This document shows, piece after piece, positions 1-11,826 of a DNA stretch of 64,000 bases (within the stretch, counting starts at the first letter, position 1; every line of letters starts with the position of its first letter). Below the pieces are notes generated by a model that did no database searches, was not told the origin of the DNA, and saw nothing but the letters and a program-made list of their open reading frames with translations. The DNA is from Incurvaria masculella (Eukaryota > Arthropoda > Insecta > Lepidoptera > Incurvariidae), in contig OX335652.1 in NCBI GenBank assembly GCA_946894095.1, positions 8,083,001 to 8,147,000 of the forward strand, given 5' to 3'. The position numbers were made by a program, and so were the translations under genes.

Positions 1-188
1 ACCTCTACTTTTTCCTTTTCCCCAGTCCCTCTGCCTCCCCTTACCCAACCTCCGACACCACAGGGTTGTAATGAAATTATTTATGAACTTGTTTGGCGCC
101 TCCATTTCAAAGGTGTTCGTGGCCAGAGGTCCTTTAAGTTCTATTTCAAGGTGTATGGTTCTCCAAATGTTACATTATACGCAATGTC

Positions 189-738
189 TTAAGGTGGGCC
201 TTCCCGCTCAACTCCCCATACAAACGTGGAAAGAAGATCATGCCCATATTTCTTGTCAGAGATCCCAAATTTTGCTCAAAATTGTTTTATTAGATCGAAC
301 TAGATGTCTGATGACCGTTGGTATTGTACAATTGTGTTTGGTTTCTAAGTTATAAGGTCCGAAAATTCGAATTTTTTGCGCGTTTTATACAATAAATTTG
401 GAGGTGGATTACTCAATGATATAGTAAGAACATCTTAAAAAGATTCATCATCAGACATAGATTATTTAAACAAGATTTATAATCTATTTGGTTTTTGTTA
501 GATTTTTGACCACAGCGGTCGTGGTTTACTTTTAGCTATAAGTCGTTTTGTAATTTACATTTTCGTAAATGTTACCAAATCATTCACCATGCACATAGTC
601 TTTTTTGTGGACATGTTGCATCTTCCTCATCACGGAGCCTGTCTTTTTCTTTGAAACAGAGAAGGTCCCAGAGCGCAACAGCCCGGTTTTGTACCGTGCC
701 CGCGAATGAGTTTGTCCCGCCGAGATGGGCCACCTTAA
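189..738 (+). repeat. TTAA-bounded MITE, family D, full-length copy
   Basis: The element is bounded by TTAAGGTGGGCC on the left and its inverse GGGCCACCTTAA on the right. The TTAA at both ends is the target-site signature of piggyBac-type cut-and-paste transposons. It has no coding capacity, so it looks like a non-autonomous derivative. Related copies lie at 2867-3361 (inverted), 52985-53505 (one end decayed) and 57218-57500 (left half only). The piggyBac assignment is inferred from the TTAA ends alone. Confidence 0.75.
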
Positions 739-1224
739 ACGACTTACAAATAATTGTGTTTTTACTATTCGAAGTTTACTATACGAAGTTATCAAGAAAT
801 TCTGTACATTTGTGTAACATTGGAAAGGCTAAGAACGTTAAAAATACCCGACATGTTCGTAGGGATTTTACAAAGAAATACTGAAAATAATAGATTGAAA
901 CAGTCACTGGTGATTGGATTTTCATGGTTCATATTTTCAGAGATCTGTTTATGCATGAATATAACTATGTATGTATACCACATATATACATTTTATGTTA
1001 CAGCGAGTCACGGGCATAGCCATATGATGAAGACGCATTCATTAAATTCAAAATTAGAAAGGTTTCACTGCTATTTAAAAAAACATGCGGCATTTAACGC
1101 TACCTATTATTTATTTCCAAAGGCAGTCACGAAATCGGGATTGTGATTTTAATATGTTTGCTTGTTGTCTTGTCAAAATAATCGTATGGCTGTGTGTAAA
1201 TTCCTGTTAATATTAAACATAAAT
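739..1224. other. Unassigned A+T-rich stretch
   Basis: No repeat or gene was recognised. An open frame of 130 codons on the plus strand (754-1146) has no compositional sign of coding, no domain and no promoter context, so it is treated as chance. Confidence 0.4.
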
Positions 1225-1516
1225 AAAAAAACCGGCTAAGTGCGAGTCGGACTCGCACACGAAGGGTTCCGTATCATCGCACAAGATTTACAAAAAAAAC
1301 ACGTTTTTTGTATGGGGCCCCCCTTTAATTATTATTATTTTATAATCTTATCTATTTGTTGTTATAACGGCAAAATAAATACATAATCTGTGAAAATTTT
1401 AGCTTCCTACCTGTTACGGTTCATGAGATACAGCCCTGTGACAGACGGACGGAAGGACAGCGGAGGCTTAGTAATATGGTTCCGTTTTCACCCTTTGGGT
1501 ACGGAACCCTAAAAAT
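1225..1516 (+). repeat. CCGT element, near full length
   Basis: It begins with an A-run followed by CCGGCTAAGTGCGAGTCGG and contains the near-palindrome GTGCGAGTCGGACTCGCAC. It ends in GGGTACGGAACCCTAAAAA. A short GACGGACGG tract sits in the 3' third. The same ordered blocks recur at nine other places in this window. The terminal palindrome and lack of coding capacity suggest a non-autonomous transposable element; its class is not settled by the sequence. Confidence 0.85.
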
Positions 1517-2178
1517 ACATATTTCGGTCGCAGTAAATTTATATTTACTAAAATTTAAATGCTGATCAAATCGTGCAGCCGATTTTTTCTCGGTTTTATG
1601 TAGATCGGCGATCTCCGTGTGTTCTCTAAGCATTGTAATAAACTAGAAACATGGTAAAATACCTAAAACGCGCTCCGAACCTTTTTCGAAGTTTTGATCG
1701 ATTTTCTGCGGAGATTTCGCGAGAGGTATAACAGGGCCTTAAAGAGTAATTTTGAGTCGAATTCCGCCACGCGCGGCGCCACACAAAGCGCGGATGGCGG
1801 CGGGTCGCGCGGTGGCGGCGGCGTGGCAGCGCTCATCTCTACGTGATCTATAAAAATGCTTTCAGCAAATGAAAATCTTCAGCGAGCGGCACATCTGCAT
1901 CATTCAAGAACGTGATTCGATTTCTATTGGTAGAGCCCCTCCTACTCCCCGCAGCCTCCCGCCGCCCGCAGCCGCCCGCAGCCGCCCGCAGCCGCCCGCA
2001 GCCGCCCGCACCGTTTGCTGATTGTGCAAGCCTACGAATACATACTAAAACAAACCTGGTCAACTTGTTTCGGCTTACTATAAGTCATACAAATTTACCA
2101 ATGAAACTCGTAATTTAAATTTGATTCGGCAGTACATAAAATTTGATAAATTCAACTCATAATTAATTTTTTTTCTAA
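1517..2178. other. Unassigned, with a G+C-rich patch and a minisatellite
   Basis: About 1760-1840 is a CpG-rich patch in an A+T-rich background. Five perfect tandem copies of GCCGCCCGCA lie at 1961-2010. No gene model could be supported; reading frames through the minisatellite encode only low-complexity peptide. Confidence 0.45.
1961..2010. repeat. 10-bp minisatellite, 5 perfect copies
   Basis: Five uninterrupted copies of GCCGCCCGCA, preceded by a degenerate copy. The perfect identity implies recent slippage or very recent expansion. Confidence 0.95.
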
Positions 2179-2400
2179 CTGAGATACCCGGCTCCGCGCG
2201 TTATATGATTTCCACATGCAAACTTTGATCCCCCTTTTTACTCTCTTTGAGTATAATATTCACCATAAAAAGTAGCTTTTGTCCTTTCCAATGGGCTAGA
2301 CTCTCTCTATTCCAAATTTCATCTAAATTGGTTCAGCGGTTTAGGCGTGAAAACGTAAAAGACGGACAGAGTTACTTTCGCATTTAAAATATTACTTTGG
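2179..2400 (-). repeat. RTE-tail-like dispersed repeat, single copy
   Basis: Read on the minus strand this runs from a CGAAAGTAACTCTGTC-type head through a region ending GGTTTAGGCGTGAAAA (plus-strand sense) to the tail GAGCCGGGTATCTCAG. It is the same family as the 258-bp tandem array at 44376-45898. Such tails resemble the 3' regions of lepidopteran RTE-type LINEs and their short derivatives; that assignment is from memory of the family. Confidence 0.6.
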
Positions 2401-2866
2401 ATAAATATAATGATAAGATCTTTAACATCTTCAAGTGCGTGTAGGGCGTGACATTCCAAACGACCTCTACCGAAATGTGTATTAAACATTCCACACAAAA
2501 TGTCATCCGAGCGTACTATCCGTGGCGTGGCGCTGGTGCCGAAACCCTCATTAATTTTATCCGCCCGCATTCACGCATCCCCGAGCCGGAAGAAGTACGG
2601 CGGAATATTATTTAACCGGCGCAGTACAATGGGAATGATTTTTGAGCTCAGAAGTCCGTGAAGAGGATAATCCATCTGTCGGATCGCTCGTCGGAGCTAT
2701 GTTCGAAAATCGCGGAATATCGTGACGCGCGCCCGCACCAGCTCGGACTTGGAATGCGTGAAGGGTTGGCAAATTAATATGTAAACTTACGCCCGGTTCC
2801 ACCACCTCCAGTTACAAAAATCCCAAAAACATAAATCACCATATAAATATGCAATGTAATCGAAAC
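2401..2866. other. Unassigned stretch
   Basis: Mixed composition with no recognised repeat or gene. The short open frames here have no domain or start context. Confidence 0.35.
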
Positions 2867-3361
2867 TTAAGGTGGCCCAACCCGGCGGGACTAACTCAGT
2901 CGCGGGCACGGTACGAAACCGTGCTGTTGCGCTCTGGGACCTTCTCTGTTTCAAAGAATAAGACAGGCTCCGTGATGAGGAAGATGGAACATGTCCACAA
3001 AAAAGACAATGTGCATAATGTATGATTTGGTAAGATTCACGAAATGTTTTATTACACAACGACTTATAGCTAAAAGTAAACCACGACCGCTGTAGTCAAA
3101 AATCTAACAAAAACTAAAATGATTATATATATTGATTAAATTATGACTAATCTTTTTAAGAGGTTCTTACGTTATCATTGCGTAATCCACCTCCAAAGTT
3201 ATTGTATAAAACGCGCGAAAAATTGGAACTTTCGGACCTTAAGACATCTAGTTCGATCAAATAAAGCTATTTTAAGCAAAATTTGGGATTTTTGACAACA
3301 ATATGGGCGTGATCTTCTTTCCCCGTTTGTATAGGGAGTTGAGCGGGATGGCCCACCTTAA
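2867..3361 (-). repeat. TTAA-bounded MITE, family D, full-length inverted copy
   Basis: Both ends are intact: TTAAGGTGGCCCAA on the left and GGCCCACCTTAA on the right. Internally it is the reverse complement of 189-738, including the block reading CACGGTACGAAACCGTGC. About 495 bp, slightly shorter than the first copy through internal deletions. Confidence 0.75.
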
Positions 3362-3714
3362 ATATAGGATTTTAGGTAGCTGGATGTGGTAAAAACAAGG
3401 ATAAGTGGACGTTAAAAAGAACAGCGAAGTTGTTTTAACTAGTTATTAGCTGTCTTTGTTGACTAATGATAAAATAAATTAGCTAGAAATGTTCAATTTA
3501 CAATAAACAATTGAAAGTTAAAATATGAAAGATATAATTAAACCCCTTTGTTGAAAGAACCCTTAATATAAATAATGGTAATAGATTTTATTCAAAATTT
3601 TTCTGAATTATCCAATTTTTTTTTATCAAACCAGTCTGCAAAATGGAGAATTCAAGGTTCAATGCTCAGTTCCTCTCACCTCAACCTCTCGCATGTTAAC
3701 CGTATAGATGTCGA
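3362..3714. other. Unassigned A+T-rich stretch
   Basis: AT-rich sequence between a MITE and a CCGT fragment. The segment around 3395-3425 (AAGTGGACGTTAAAAAGAAC) resembles 10283-10310 and may be a fragment of a LINE 3' region. Confidence 0.3.
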
Positions 3715-3868
3715 CCCATTACTAACCCTCCGCTGTCCGTCCGTCCGTCCGTCTGTCTGTCTGTCTGTCTGTCACAGGGCTGTATCTAATGAACCGTGAT
3801 AGGTAGGCAGTTGAATATTTCGCAGAATGTATGTTTCTATTGCCGCCACAACAACAAATAAAAATTGA
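3715..3868 (-). repeat. CCGT element, truncated
   Basis: Contains CCGTCCGTCCGT followed by (CTGT)n and CACAGGGCTGTATCT, then the block with CAACAACAAATA. Both termini are missing. Confidence 0.75.
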
Positions 3869-4734
3869 AGGTAGATGTTTGAAATGTTCACATAGAGTTT
3901 ATTACTACAGTAACAAAAAAAAAATCATAATGTAAACAGATATCGCCCGTAGCAAAGGGAATTGGTAGGGTAACGACTGTCTTAGCCCATGTGAATCATA
4001 TGCTTCTTTCATTGACATTATAAAAGCGCACATTGAAGATTTATGTTCTCTCATTTTATTATAACTGGGAAATAATTTGCATAGGCAGGGAGGTGGGTGC
4101 AATAACCGGGGCACAGCGAGCGAGAATGCTCGGGGTGTCGCGGAGGGGGTGACGGGGGATTCGGAGAGGGTAAACGGAGAGATCTTCCATCCAGAAAAAT
4201 AAGCAAGGAGCTAAAATGGCCGCTGTCACGTTACAACATCCAGGAGCTTTTAATTCTGCTCTCAGTCTGAGTTCTCATTTAAATATGAGTTTACGGAAAT
4301 TCGAAGTTACGTAAACACGTCAAACCCCATACAAGTTTTACTACCTATTCTGTGGTTTTAGTTCTTCAACCTATCGAAATCGAATTACCAATTTATATGA
4401 AAACGCGTTTACAGCGACGATACAAAGTAAACGCGAGTTTGAGGGACAGGTCGGGCTAGAGGCTAAGATTCTAGGTTAACGTAAAAGTGCGATTCAATTA
4501 CTTTATCAGTGCATGTTATGTGCTAGGTGGATTTGGGTCCCAGTACGATTAAATAGTACAATTGGGCTTACCGCATTTCTTCTAGTTCATGTCGTAAGAG
4601 GCGTTTGAGAGAATCGTCGTTCATGGTTTGGATTCCACGTAAATTGAAGATTTTTCTTTATTTCTTAGGTTGGTTAGTAGCTTTAATACCGTCCGGGTTT
4701 GTATTATTGCATTGAGTCAAGAATGTTTGAAGGC
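3869..4734. other. Unassigned, with a G+C-rich block
   Basis: A G-rich block at about 4080-4160 is followed by TGTCACGTTACAACATCCAG near 4224-4245. That block resembles GCGTCACAACATCGGAGCC in the other G+C-rich patch at about 24625-24660. No gene could be supported. Confidence 0.3.
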
Positions 4735-4880
4735 AATGCAAATTGTCCGTGTTTTTTATTCAGTTAAATGTAGTCATGCTATAATATAAGAAATATCTAA
4801 GCATGGCTCCTAATTGCTATGGGATGATTTGGGGTTAGTTCTGACAGCGGGTGGCATCTGACATCCATGACCGGTCAATA
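4735..4880 (+). repeat. Old SINE tail, degenerate
   Basis: Blocks match the SINE tail in order: CAAATTGTCCGTGTTTT, CAGTTAAATGTAGTCATGC, GCATGGCTCCTAATT and CATCCATGAC. The head is unrecognisable. Divergence is much higher than in the copies near 19, 30 and 57 kb. Confidence 0.5.
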
Positions 4881-6774
4881 AAAAAACTATATGATTACCA
4901 AATGTATGTTAGTACATTTTTAATTAAAATAATTAATTTATATTATCTATAAAATTATTGACTGTTATAATCGTGCAGAAGCGTATTCTTCATGATGCGA
5001 TGACACCTGCGGTTATACCCGAGTGACAAAAAGTTTAAAAAAGTGCAAAAAAACAAACCTACATTATCTGAAACCTTCTGTTCTGTTTATTATTCCTGTA
5101 CATGTACTGAGCTTGCTTAATCAGTGAAATAAATATTTATTTATTTATTATTTAGGTCTAGGAAAAGTATCGATCTTCAAATTAGAATGTACAACACCTG
5201 CACCTGTTTCTAACTTAGCTTAGTACAAAATTGTTTTCCACTTTCTCTTGGTCTCTGCGCGTCAGAAAAGCTCACAGCGGGCGCGCAAGACGTCATAAAA
5301 CATAGCTTCAGCATTTTCCCGACGGGAGATACCAACAGGAGGCAGCAGAGAATTTAATAGTCTCTTGGCGGGAATTAAAACTTTTTTGAATATACTTTCG
5401 TAAAAATCCATGCAAAAATAACGGGGTAGAAAATCTTTTTGTAGATGTCGCATGAGCGACCTCGGCTTAGGTCACAACTGTCAAATCTAATTTATGAATT
5501 TTTAGATGAAAGGTATAATCCATGATCCAGTTAAAAAAAGTCTTGGCGGAAAACTAATTTTTAATGTAATTGACCAGCAGAAAGTTAGAAATGAAGTATG
5601 GGTTATGTTATTGTAATATTTTTTTTCCCATAACTTCATTTGGTAAGCAAAATTTTGAACAATTTGTGTCAGAATTGTATCGAGGGAATTGGGTCATTTC
5701 AATTAGATAGATGAAGTAAATACTTTTTTAAAAATATATTCTGTGTTATTTTGTAGAGTCTCTGACAGTTTGGCTAGATATGTCACCAGAAAGCCTAAAC
5801 GTCACCTGCCGTGATAAACCCGCAGTTTTTTTCCCCGTTGACATATAGCCGAAATAATAAATTGTGAATCTATGTCATTGGTTAAACAATTTTAAATTTT
5901 CGATTCTATGTAATCGTCTAAAAGGATTTGCTAAAAAATATATTACACGATTTCGATGATACGTCATTTTGAAAAGGATCTAGGTCGTGGAACGGGATAT
6001 CCGTGAGGACAGACCGACGTTTGCGCATTACATTGAATTATGTAGCTGGAAACATGACACTAATATCACATGACAAGCTATGTATTCAGTTTTAAATGGG
6101 TCCTTAACCGCATTAATAGAACGTAGCCTTTACTTTTACCTACGAGTGAGGATTTAATTCGTTACATGTAATGTTTAGGAACGAATAGAATTCATGGCAT
6201 TGTACAATTTTAAACGACATGAATTTTATTAGAAGTGAATAATGGTTTCATCTAGTCCGTAAACTCTAAATTAACAATCAAAATATGCGTCAAAACAGTT
6301 CTGACCCCGATCAATTGTAATTTCATGACAATGATAACCGAACCCATTCCAAGTTTATTAGTTTAAGACTAAGCAACAATCTACTCAAATACGCTCCGAT
6401 ACAACCCTCCGAATACAAACATCAATCACTCCAAACGAGAACATCAACAGTTCTGCCACCCGCCGATATGTTTACCGCGAACTAATAGACAAACATTTGT
6501 TTCCGTACATTGAGCCATTATTTCGATGAGGTAACTTTCAGTAGGTACAGTTACGTTCAAAAGGGCTTTATTGCCCTCCGTCACGGCGCGCGGCGATGTG
6601 ACGTTTGGCTTAATAATTAACTAATCTGAATGGGTAATCAGAGTTCTCACCTAAATCCACACAATACCCGTTTGATTAATAAAAAAATATAGTACGTAAT
6701 CAAGCAGGTTTGTTTTTAGTCATTGTCTGTTATATGCGATTTTTGGGTTAACATTCCTTATCGCACGTTTGGCG
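4881..6774. other. Unassigned A+T-rich stretch
   Basis: Nothing recognised over about 1.9 kb. The longest open frames are around 60 codons, without coding composition. Confidence 0.4.
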
Positions 6775-7085
6775 GATGAGTGCTAGACGAAATCTCGTCG
6801 ACACTTTTGCTGTCAAACAGACAGTGACACCGACACTTATTACCTTGACAAAAGTACCAGGCCCTCTACTACGAACCCTATTGAGTAGGCGCCAGCGAGG
6901 AGGCGATATCGCCTCGCTAGCGCCTAGCGTCAGGGTTCGTAGTAGAGACCCAGGGCTATTCAGAAGACGTTTTAATATTGTGTGGCTGCACCCAGTCTGT
7001 GCTTGTACATAATATATCGAGAAAAGAAAAAAAAACATACAGACGAATTGATAACCTCCTCCTTTTTTTGAAGTCGGTTAAAAAT
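6775..7085 (+). repeat. Composite repeat with GATATC-centred palindrome
   Basis: The block 6780-6850 (GACACTTTTGCTGTCAAACA and following) recurs inverted near 54160-54230. A palindrome of about 95 bp spans 6861-6955, with arms reading CTACTACGAACCCT and the centre GGCGATATCGCC. It is followed by CCTCCTCCTTTTTTTGAAGT, a motif that recurs after the related array at 47484-48190. This looks like one foldback family in simple (here) and amplified (47-48 kb) forms. Confidence 0.65.
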
Positions 7086-7820
7086 CGTTCCTACTGGATG
7101 TCCCGCGACACATTTCATTTTTTATAACCTACTTATAATACTGGCAAATGTCGATACATGGTGATCGAAATTATCTTGAAAATGGATATGTATGTATGAT
7201 TTTTTTTAAACGGCCAAGACCTCGAGTGCCCACGCGTACCCCGGATAGGTCGTTTTAATCCGCAAAGTAAGAAGCGCTACCCCCATTAACCGGAGTCTAG
7301 AACAACGAAAGCACACTTCGTCCCACGGGCGAGGTAGCACCCTTCGGAAGTAGAAATACAGTTCGGCTAATAAATTGCACGACCTTTGAAGCCTGCGTCA
7401 CACGTTAGGGCGGTTACTTACTAAAAGCTTTTTTTTTATTATTAATTAAATTATTTAGCTATAATTATTTATTTATTAGTATGTGCACCATCGCAAAATT
7501 AACATGAAGTTTAAGCTTCGTAGTAACTCTTCTTTCTATGTACCCTAACGATACGTAAGTTATCAATATGATATACTATTTTTGACGTATTCAAGTGCAC
7601 TTTTGTGATGCCAAAGAGTAACAAAATATAATACGAATTACATGCAGGTTTACTTACATATTTTTATGTATAATCGAAGATTTTTACAAACTTAGTCTAG
7701 GTTTTCCTACCGACTTCAATAAAAGAGGAGGTTCTCAATAATTCTGTACGTTTTTTAAGTGTATGTTACTCCATATCTCCGAAAATTGGCAACCGATTTA
7801 AAACAATATTTTCTCATCAG
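7086..7820. repeat. Region closed by an inverted CTCCTCC/GGAGGAG motif
   Basis: The left boundary carries CCTCCTCCTTTTTTTGAAGT (7055-7075). Near 7707-7735 the approximate inverse reads CCGACTTCAATAAAAGAGGA, followed by GGTTCTCAATAATTCTGTAC. Sequence between the two is unassigned and locally G+C-richer (7210-7410). Confidence 0.35.
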
Positions 7821-10800
7821 TAGGGTATACTTCAGGGGTGGTCCTTTCATACATTTTATGAAAGAATACCACTTATAAGTGTGTGAAATACTAAAAAGAG
7901 CAAAAAAAAGTTTAAAAATAACATTGAACTGACTTCAAACCCTTAAACTAGAGATGGTACAAAAGCACACCCGAAAATGAATAATGGACCCCGTCTGTGA
8001 TTTTGTACCGCCTGCTACTCAAGGGTTTGAAGTATTTTTTTTAAACTGTTTTTATTGTTGTTATTTTTACTATTTCTATTTTCGAAAGCATATTTCAAAC
8101 GCGACAAACTTATTGGTTATAATGTTATAAAAAATCTAAAACGTTCACACGTAATTCCTTCAACTCTTTAAAAACATAATAATGACTTATCCTTATCATT
8201 CCGTATGTTCGGCTAATATAAGAACAGTGGGTGAGAAATTAGTCCACCACAATTTTCGTTAACTTCATCTTCTTTCACTTTAAAACGCTCACTCAGCACA
8301 TTATTCCTACTTTATTCTGAAAAATTACAACTCAGTAAAATAAGTTAATAACGCAATTATTAAAGACGATAAAAAAATTGGTTACAAATTCACTTCTAAA
8401 GTCAAATGGAAACAACCAAAGATTATGGGAATAACCGTCGAGGTTAGCAACATGCAATATGTGTATGAACGTATTGAACGTTCTGTTAACCAAGAGTCAA
8501 AGCTTCAAAGCTTTTCAGCTTCAGCGGAGGCACATTTGTGTCCAACCTTAGACCCTAATTACATAAAGTGCTTTCCTGGGAACGATTGGTCCAGGTAGAG
8601 AAGTTAGAGGCGAGCCTACCAAACTCAATAGAGTCATAGTTTTTTAATTTTTAGTGAAATCCCTTCTGAAATAAACTACCCAGTGCACAATTCTCATTTT
8701 CTATTTACAAAAAAATTAACAATAATATGTTAAGCATAAGTACATACAACTAAACATAACATCACGTCAATTCCACGGAGGAATAGGCACAGATTATGAT
8801 TTTATGTATCAATCCAATGATTTATATATCATACATATTATAGTATTGACAGATTGACAGACAAGAACAGAACAGAAACAGATTGACATGCATGTTTTCA
8901 TAACTTATCTACAGTAACAGGATATTTTTACATTTACATTCAAGAAATCTGATATGTAAGGACTCTCTAGAATAAAAGGCGATGCCGACTTGAATTGAAT
9001 GGAAACGTATTCAGTCCTGAAATATATTATATAATATGTTTAGGATTACTGATAATCCGCCTCTATACAAACCTTGCAAAATCGTCCGATTTTTTTCCAA
9101 AGATCATGAGTCCAAAAATTTATATCGTTATCTAATCGTTTCATAGATAGCGACAGCGTAGTTTTTTTGGACAGTCAGGCACGACGTATAATCGAGATTA
9201 AAATAATGATAGTCGGAAACCAATCAATTTGATATTTTATCTACTAAATCCTAAATATCCGCCCAACACTCTTATATATTAATTAAAAATTCCGTTTTTT
9301 ATATCTCCCTTTCGATATAATAATAATAGAAATTATAATAATAATAAGGCTTTATTTCCATATCCATGTTTTAGTTAGTACTTTTAGTAATTATTATGAT
9401 TATTTTTTATCTTAATATATTGTTAGTCTGGTTAATTATTTACTTAATTTTTTTGGTATGGACGCCTTCTTGGGTGAAGGCCTCCTCCAATTTCTTCCAC
9501 GACTCCCGGTCTCTGCTCAGTCGTATACATATATAATCATTTATTTATTTAGGATTTTATCATAAATCAATTAGCATCCTTGGTAATTTCCTATCCATCA
9601 TATTATTTTCTACTATGTGGGTTACTTTTTCAAGGCTTTGTCATTCTTTGGGTTTCATAAAAACACCTTCTCTTTTATGAAATATTTTCTAATAAGCTCC
9701 TTAATAAAACGCACCTAAAGAAATATAATACTCCTTCTGGCTTTACTGCTCAATCGATCTCCATGAAAAACACTTTATCTATATTTGGGTTGTGTTGATA
9801 GACATGTATTAACTCTAGTCCATTGAAATCATAACTTAATACACAAATAGGCAGGTAGGCAATGAAAATCCATGATACTCAGGTGAATGTAACTATGTGA
9901 TCAGCTGACAGTAGTAGTTTATGACAAAACTCATAGTATTAAAACGTAATGTGCAAGTGTTGTGTTGCCACTGGAGCAGTGCATCGCTTAAAGGTCCTTG
10001 CTTACGGTGACGCTTGGCTCAGGTTATCTCTTTCCCTAAAATATGGTTGAAAGAGGTAATGGCTGTGCCCGGCGTGATGCTCGTGAACGGGTGCTGTTTG
10101 TGGGGACTGGCCTGCTCCAATTCGCAACATATTAGTTGGAGGGGATTGTCTTTGCAAATAAAATGATATTTGTCATGAACTGTTGCATACGGCATGGATT
10201 GTAAATTTTGTGTATTCATGTGAGTTTAGTGTTTTACCTATGTTTTTTTTTAAATAATTGACAAACACTTTTGTAAACTTAGACTAAGTGGACGTTGAAA
10301 AAAAAAACAGCAGAGTTTCTTTCCAGTTCTTCTTCGCTGTGTTTTGTTTTGCTGAACTGGCCAATGCTAAAATATGACAAATCCGAGTGCAGTGTACTGT
10401 CTATGGATGATGAATAAACAATGCAATACAATACAATGTTTTCCGTCCACGTGCTTCCACGAGCGCCGATCAAGTCGTTCCCCGCTCGGTCCCCTTTCCC
10501 GTTCTCTCCTTCGCTTGCTGTCTCGCATGCTCCTCCCATTCCATTCATTCACGCATGCGCAGCAGCATCTATGAATTGATGCTTGTTGCCAGGCGGTTAC
10601 ACATGAGAATAGTTTGGATCTCCGAAATTAAGAAAATCCAAAAATAAAACAAGCTATGCACCTATAGTCTAAGGTTAATCATCGCGAATTAGCTTGCAGT
10701 GACTGTGCCAGTGCCTTTTCGACAGGTCCCATTTGTCGAGCGAACCCGCAAATTGTAGTCGTGAAAATTTTGACGGCTGCCGAAGCACTCCCGGCCAAGT

Positions 10801-11292
10801 TCAGGCTTGTATGAATTCGTGAAGTGATATGTTTGATTGCTCGATAACTTTAGGGTACAATTTGGCTTTGTGGTTTCGATTCAAACTTTTGTTCATATTA
10901 GTTAGATGTGGAATAAATGAGTAATCTATTTTCCAAAAAATCTTTTAAAATTTTGAAATAAAATATTCCTTATCGCTATAATAGAGAACATTTTATTTAT
11001 CTTAAGCGCGCATACGTTCGGTCCTTATATATGAGGTGCCTGATGACGCCCATGGGCTTTTGACTTTCACGGGGGCTCCGAAAACTTCCCAGGTGCTTCT
11101 ACACCCCATGTTTGGAGGATGACAGGTTGTACTTTAATGGTAAATACCTCGGCGGGGAGTAACCTATGTACATATATGTATGTTAAGGTGAAATAAACCC
11201 ATAAATTGCCTATACTCCGAACTATAGAAACAAAGTATATTTTCGTGCAAAACATACAGAACGTGCTTAAATTACAAGTTTAAGGGCGTCAT
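7821..11292. other. Unassigned A+T-rich stretch of 3.5 kb
   Basis: No supported gene. Minor observations: 9455-9530 contains GAAGGCCTCCTCCAATTTCT, a phrase I associate with LINE 3' regions; 10283-10445 resembles a LINE 3' tail; 10440-10570 is a pyrimidine- and G+C-rich block. These are weak resemblances only. Confidence 0.3.
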
Positions 11293-11328
11293 AATGCCAC
11301 AGAAATCTATTCCGATTTCTGTGGCATT
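11293..11328. repeat. Perfect 14-bp hairpin
   Basis: AATGCCACAGAAAT and ATTTCTGTGGCATT form a perfect 14-bp stem around an 8-nt loop. No other copy was noticed in the window. There is no T-run or gene end that would make it a terminator. Confidence 0.7.
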
Positions 11329-11335
11329 AAGTTAC

Positions 11336-11553
11336 ATAAGGATGTAAGTAAAACCAAATTTTATTATTTTTAAAAAATATTAATACTTGTTTTGGAATTT
11401 TGAAACGAAGAAATATACATTGATGGTCTAGCTATATTCGAAATCTATAACGGTGAATATCCGATGCTCAGAGTGTGTTCAAACTTTTTTATGAACATTT
11501 ATGAATATGTGTCTAACTTGAGAACACGAGGTATCAGAGACTCAGTTTTATCT
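11336..11553 (+). repeat. Dispersed repeat S, copy 1
   Basis: Shares ordered blocks with 22795-22985: CATTGATGGTCTAG, GAAATCTATAA/GAAACCTATAA, and GTCTAACTTGAGAACAC/GTCTAATTTGATAACAC. A CCGT element abuts its right side. On the far side of that element, TAGACCATCAATCTAC (11833-11850) is the inverse of the GATGGTCTAG block, so the CCGT element may sit inside it. Confidence 0.55.
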
Positions 11554-11554
11554 T

Positions 11555-11826
11555 AAAAAACCGGCCAAGTGCGAGTCGGGCTCGCACACGAAGGGTTCCG
11601 TACCATCGAACAAGATTTAACACAAAAAAATCACGTTTTAAATGTTACCCATTTGTTGTTATAGCGGCAAAATAAATACACACTTTGTAAAAATTTCAGA
11701 TGCCTATCCATTACGGTTTATGAGCTACAACCCTGTGACAGACTGACGGACGGACGGACGGATGGATGGACAGCGGAGGCATAGTAATAGGGTTCCGTTG
11801 GCACCCTTTGGGTACGGAACCCTAAA
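11555..11826 (+). repeat. CCGT element, complete ends
   Basis: Begins AAAAACCGGCCAAGTGCGAG and ends GGTACGGAACCCTAAAAA. The tetranucleotide tract is GACGGACGGACGGATGGATGG. The internal block with the ACACG...GGGGGC phrase of other copies is shortened. Confidence 0.85.

Noticed and set aside
754..1146. Open frame of 130 codons
   Set aside because: A+T-rich composition identical to the flanks, no domain, no start context; overlaps frames on both strands.
5262..5453. Possible exon on the minus strand
   Set aside because: 63 codons with plausible amino-acid composition but no splice acceptor/donor pair or domain that could be defended by eye.
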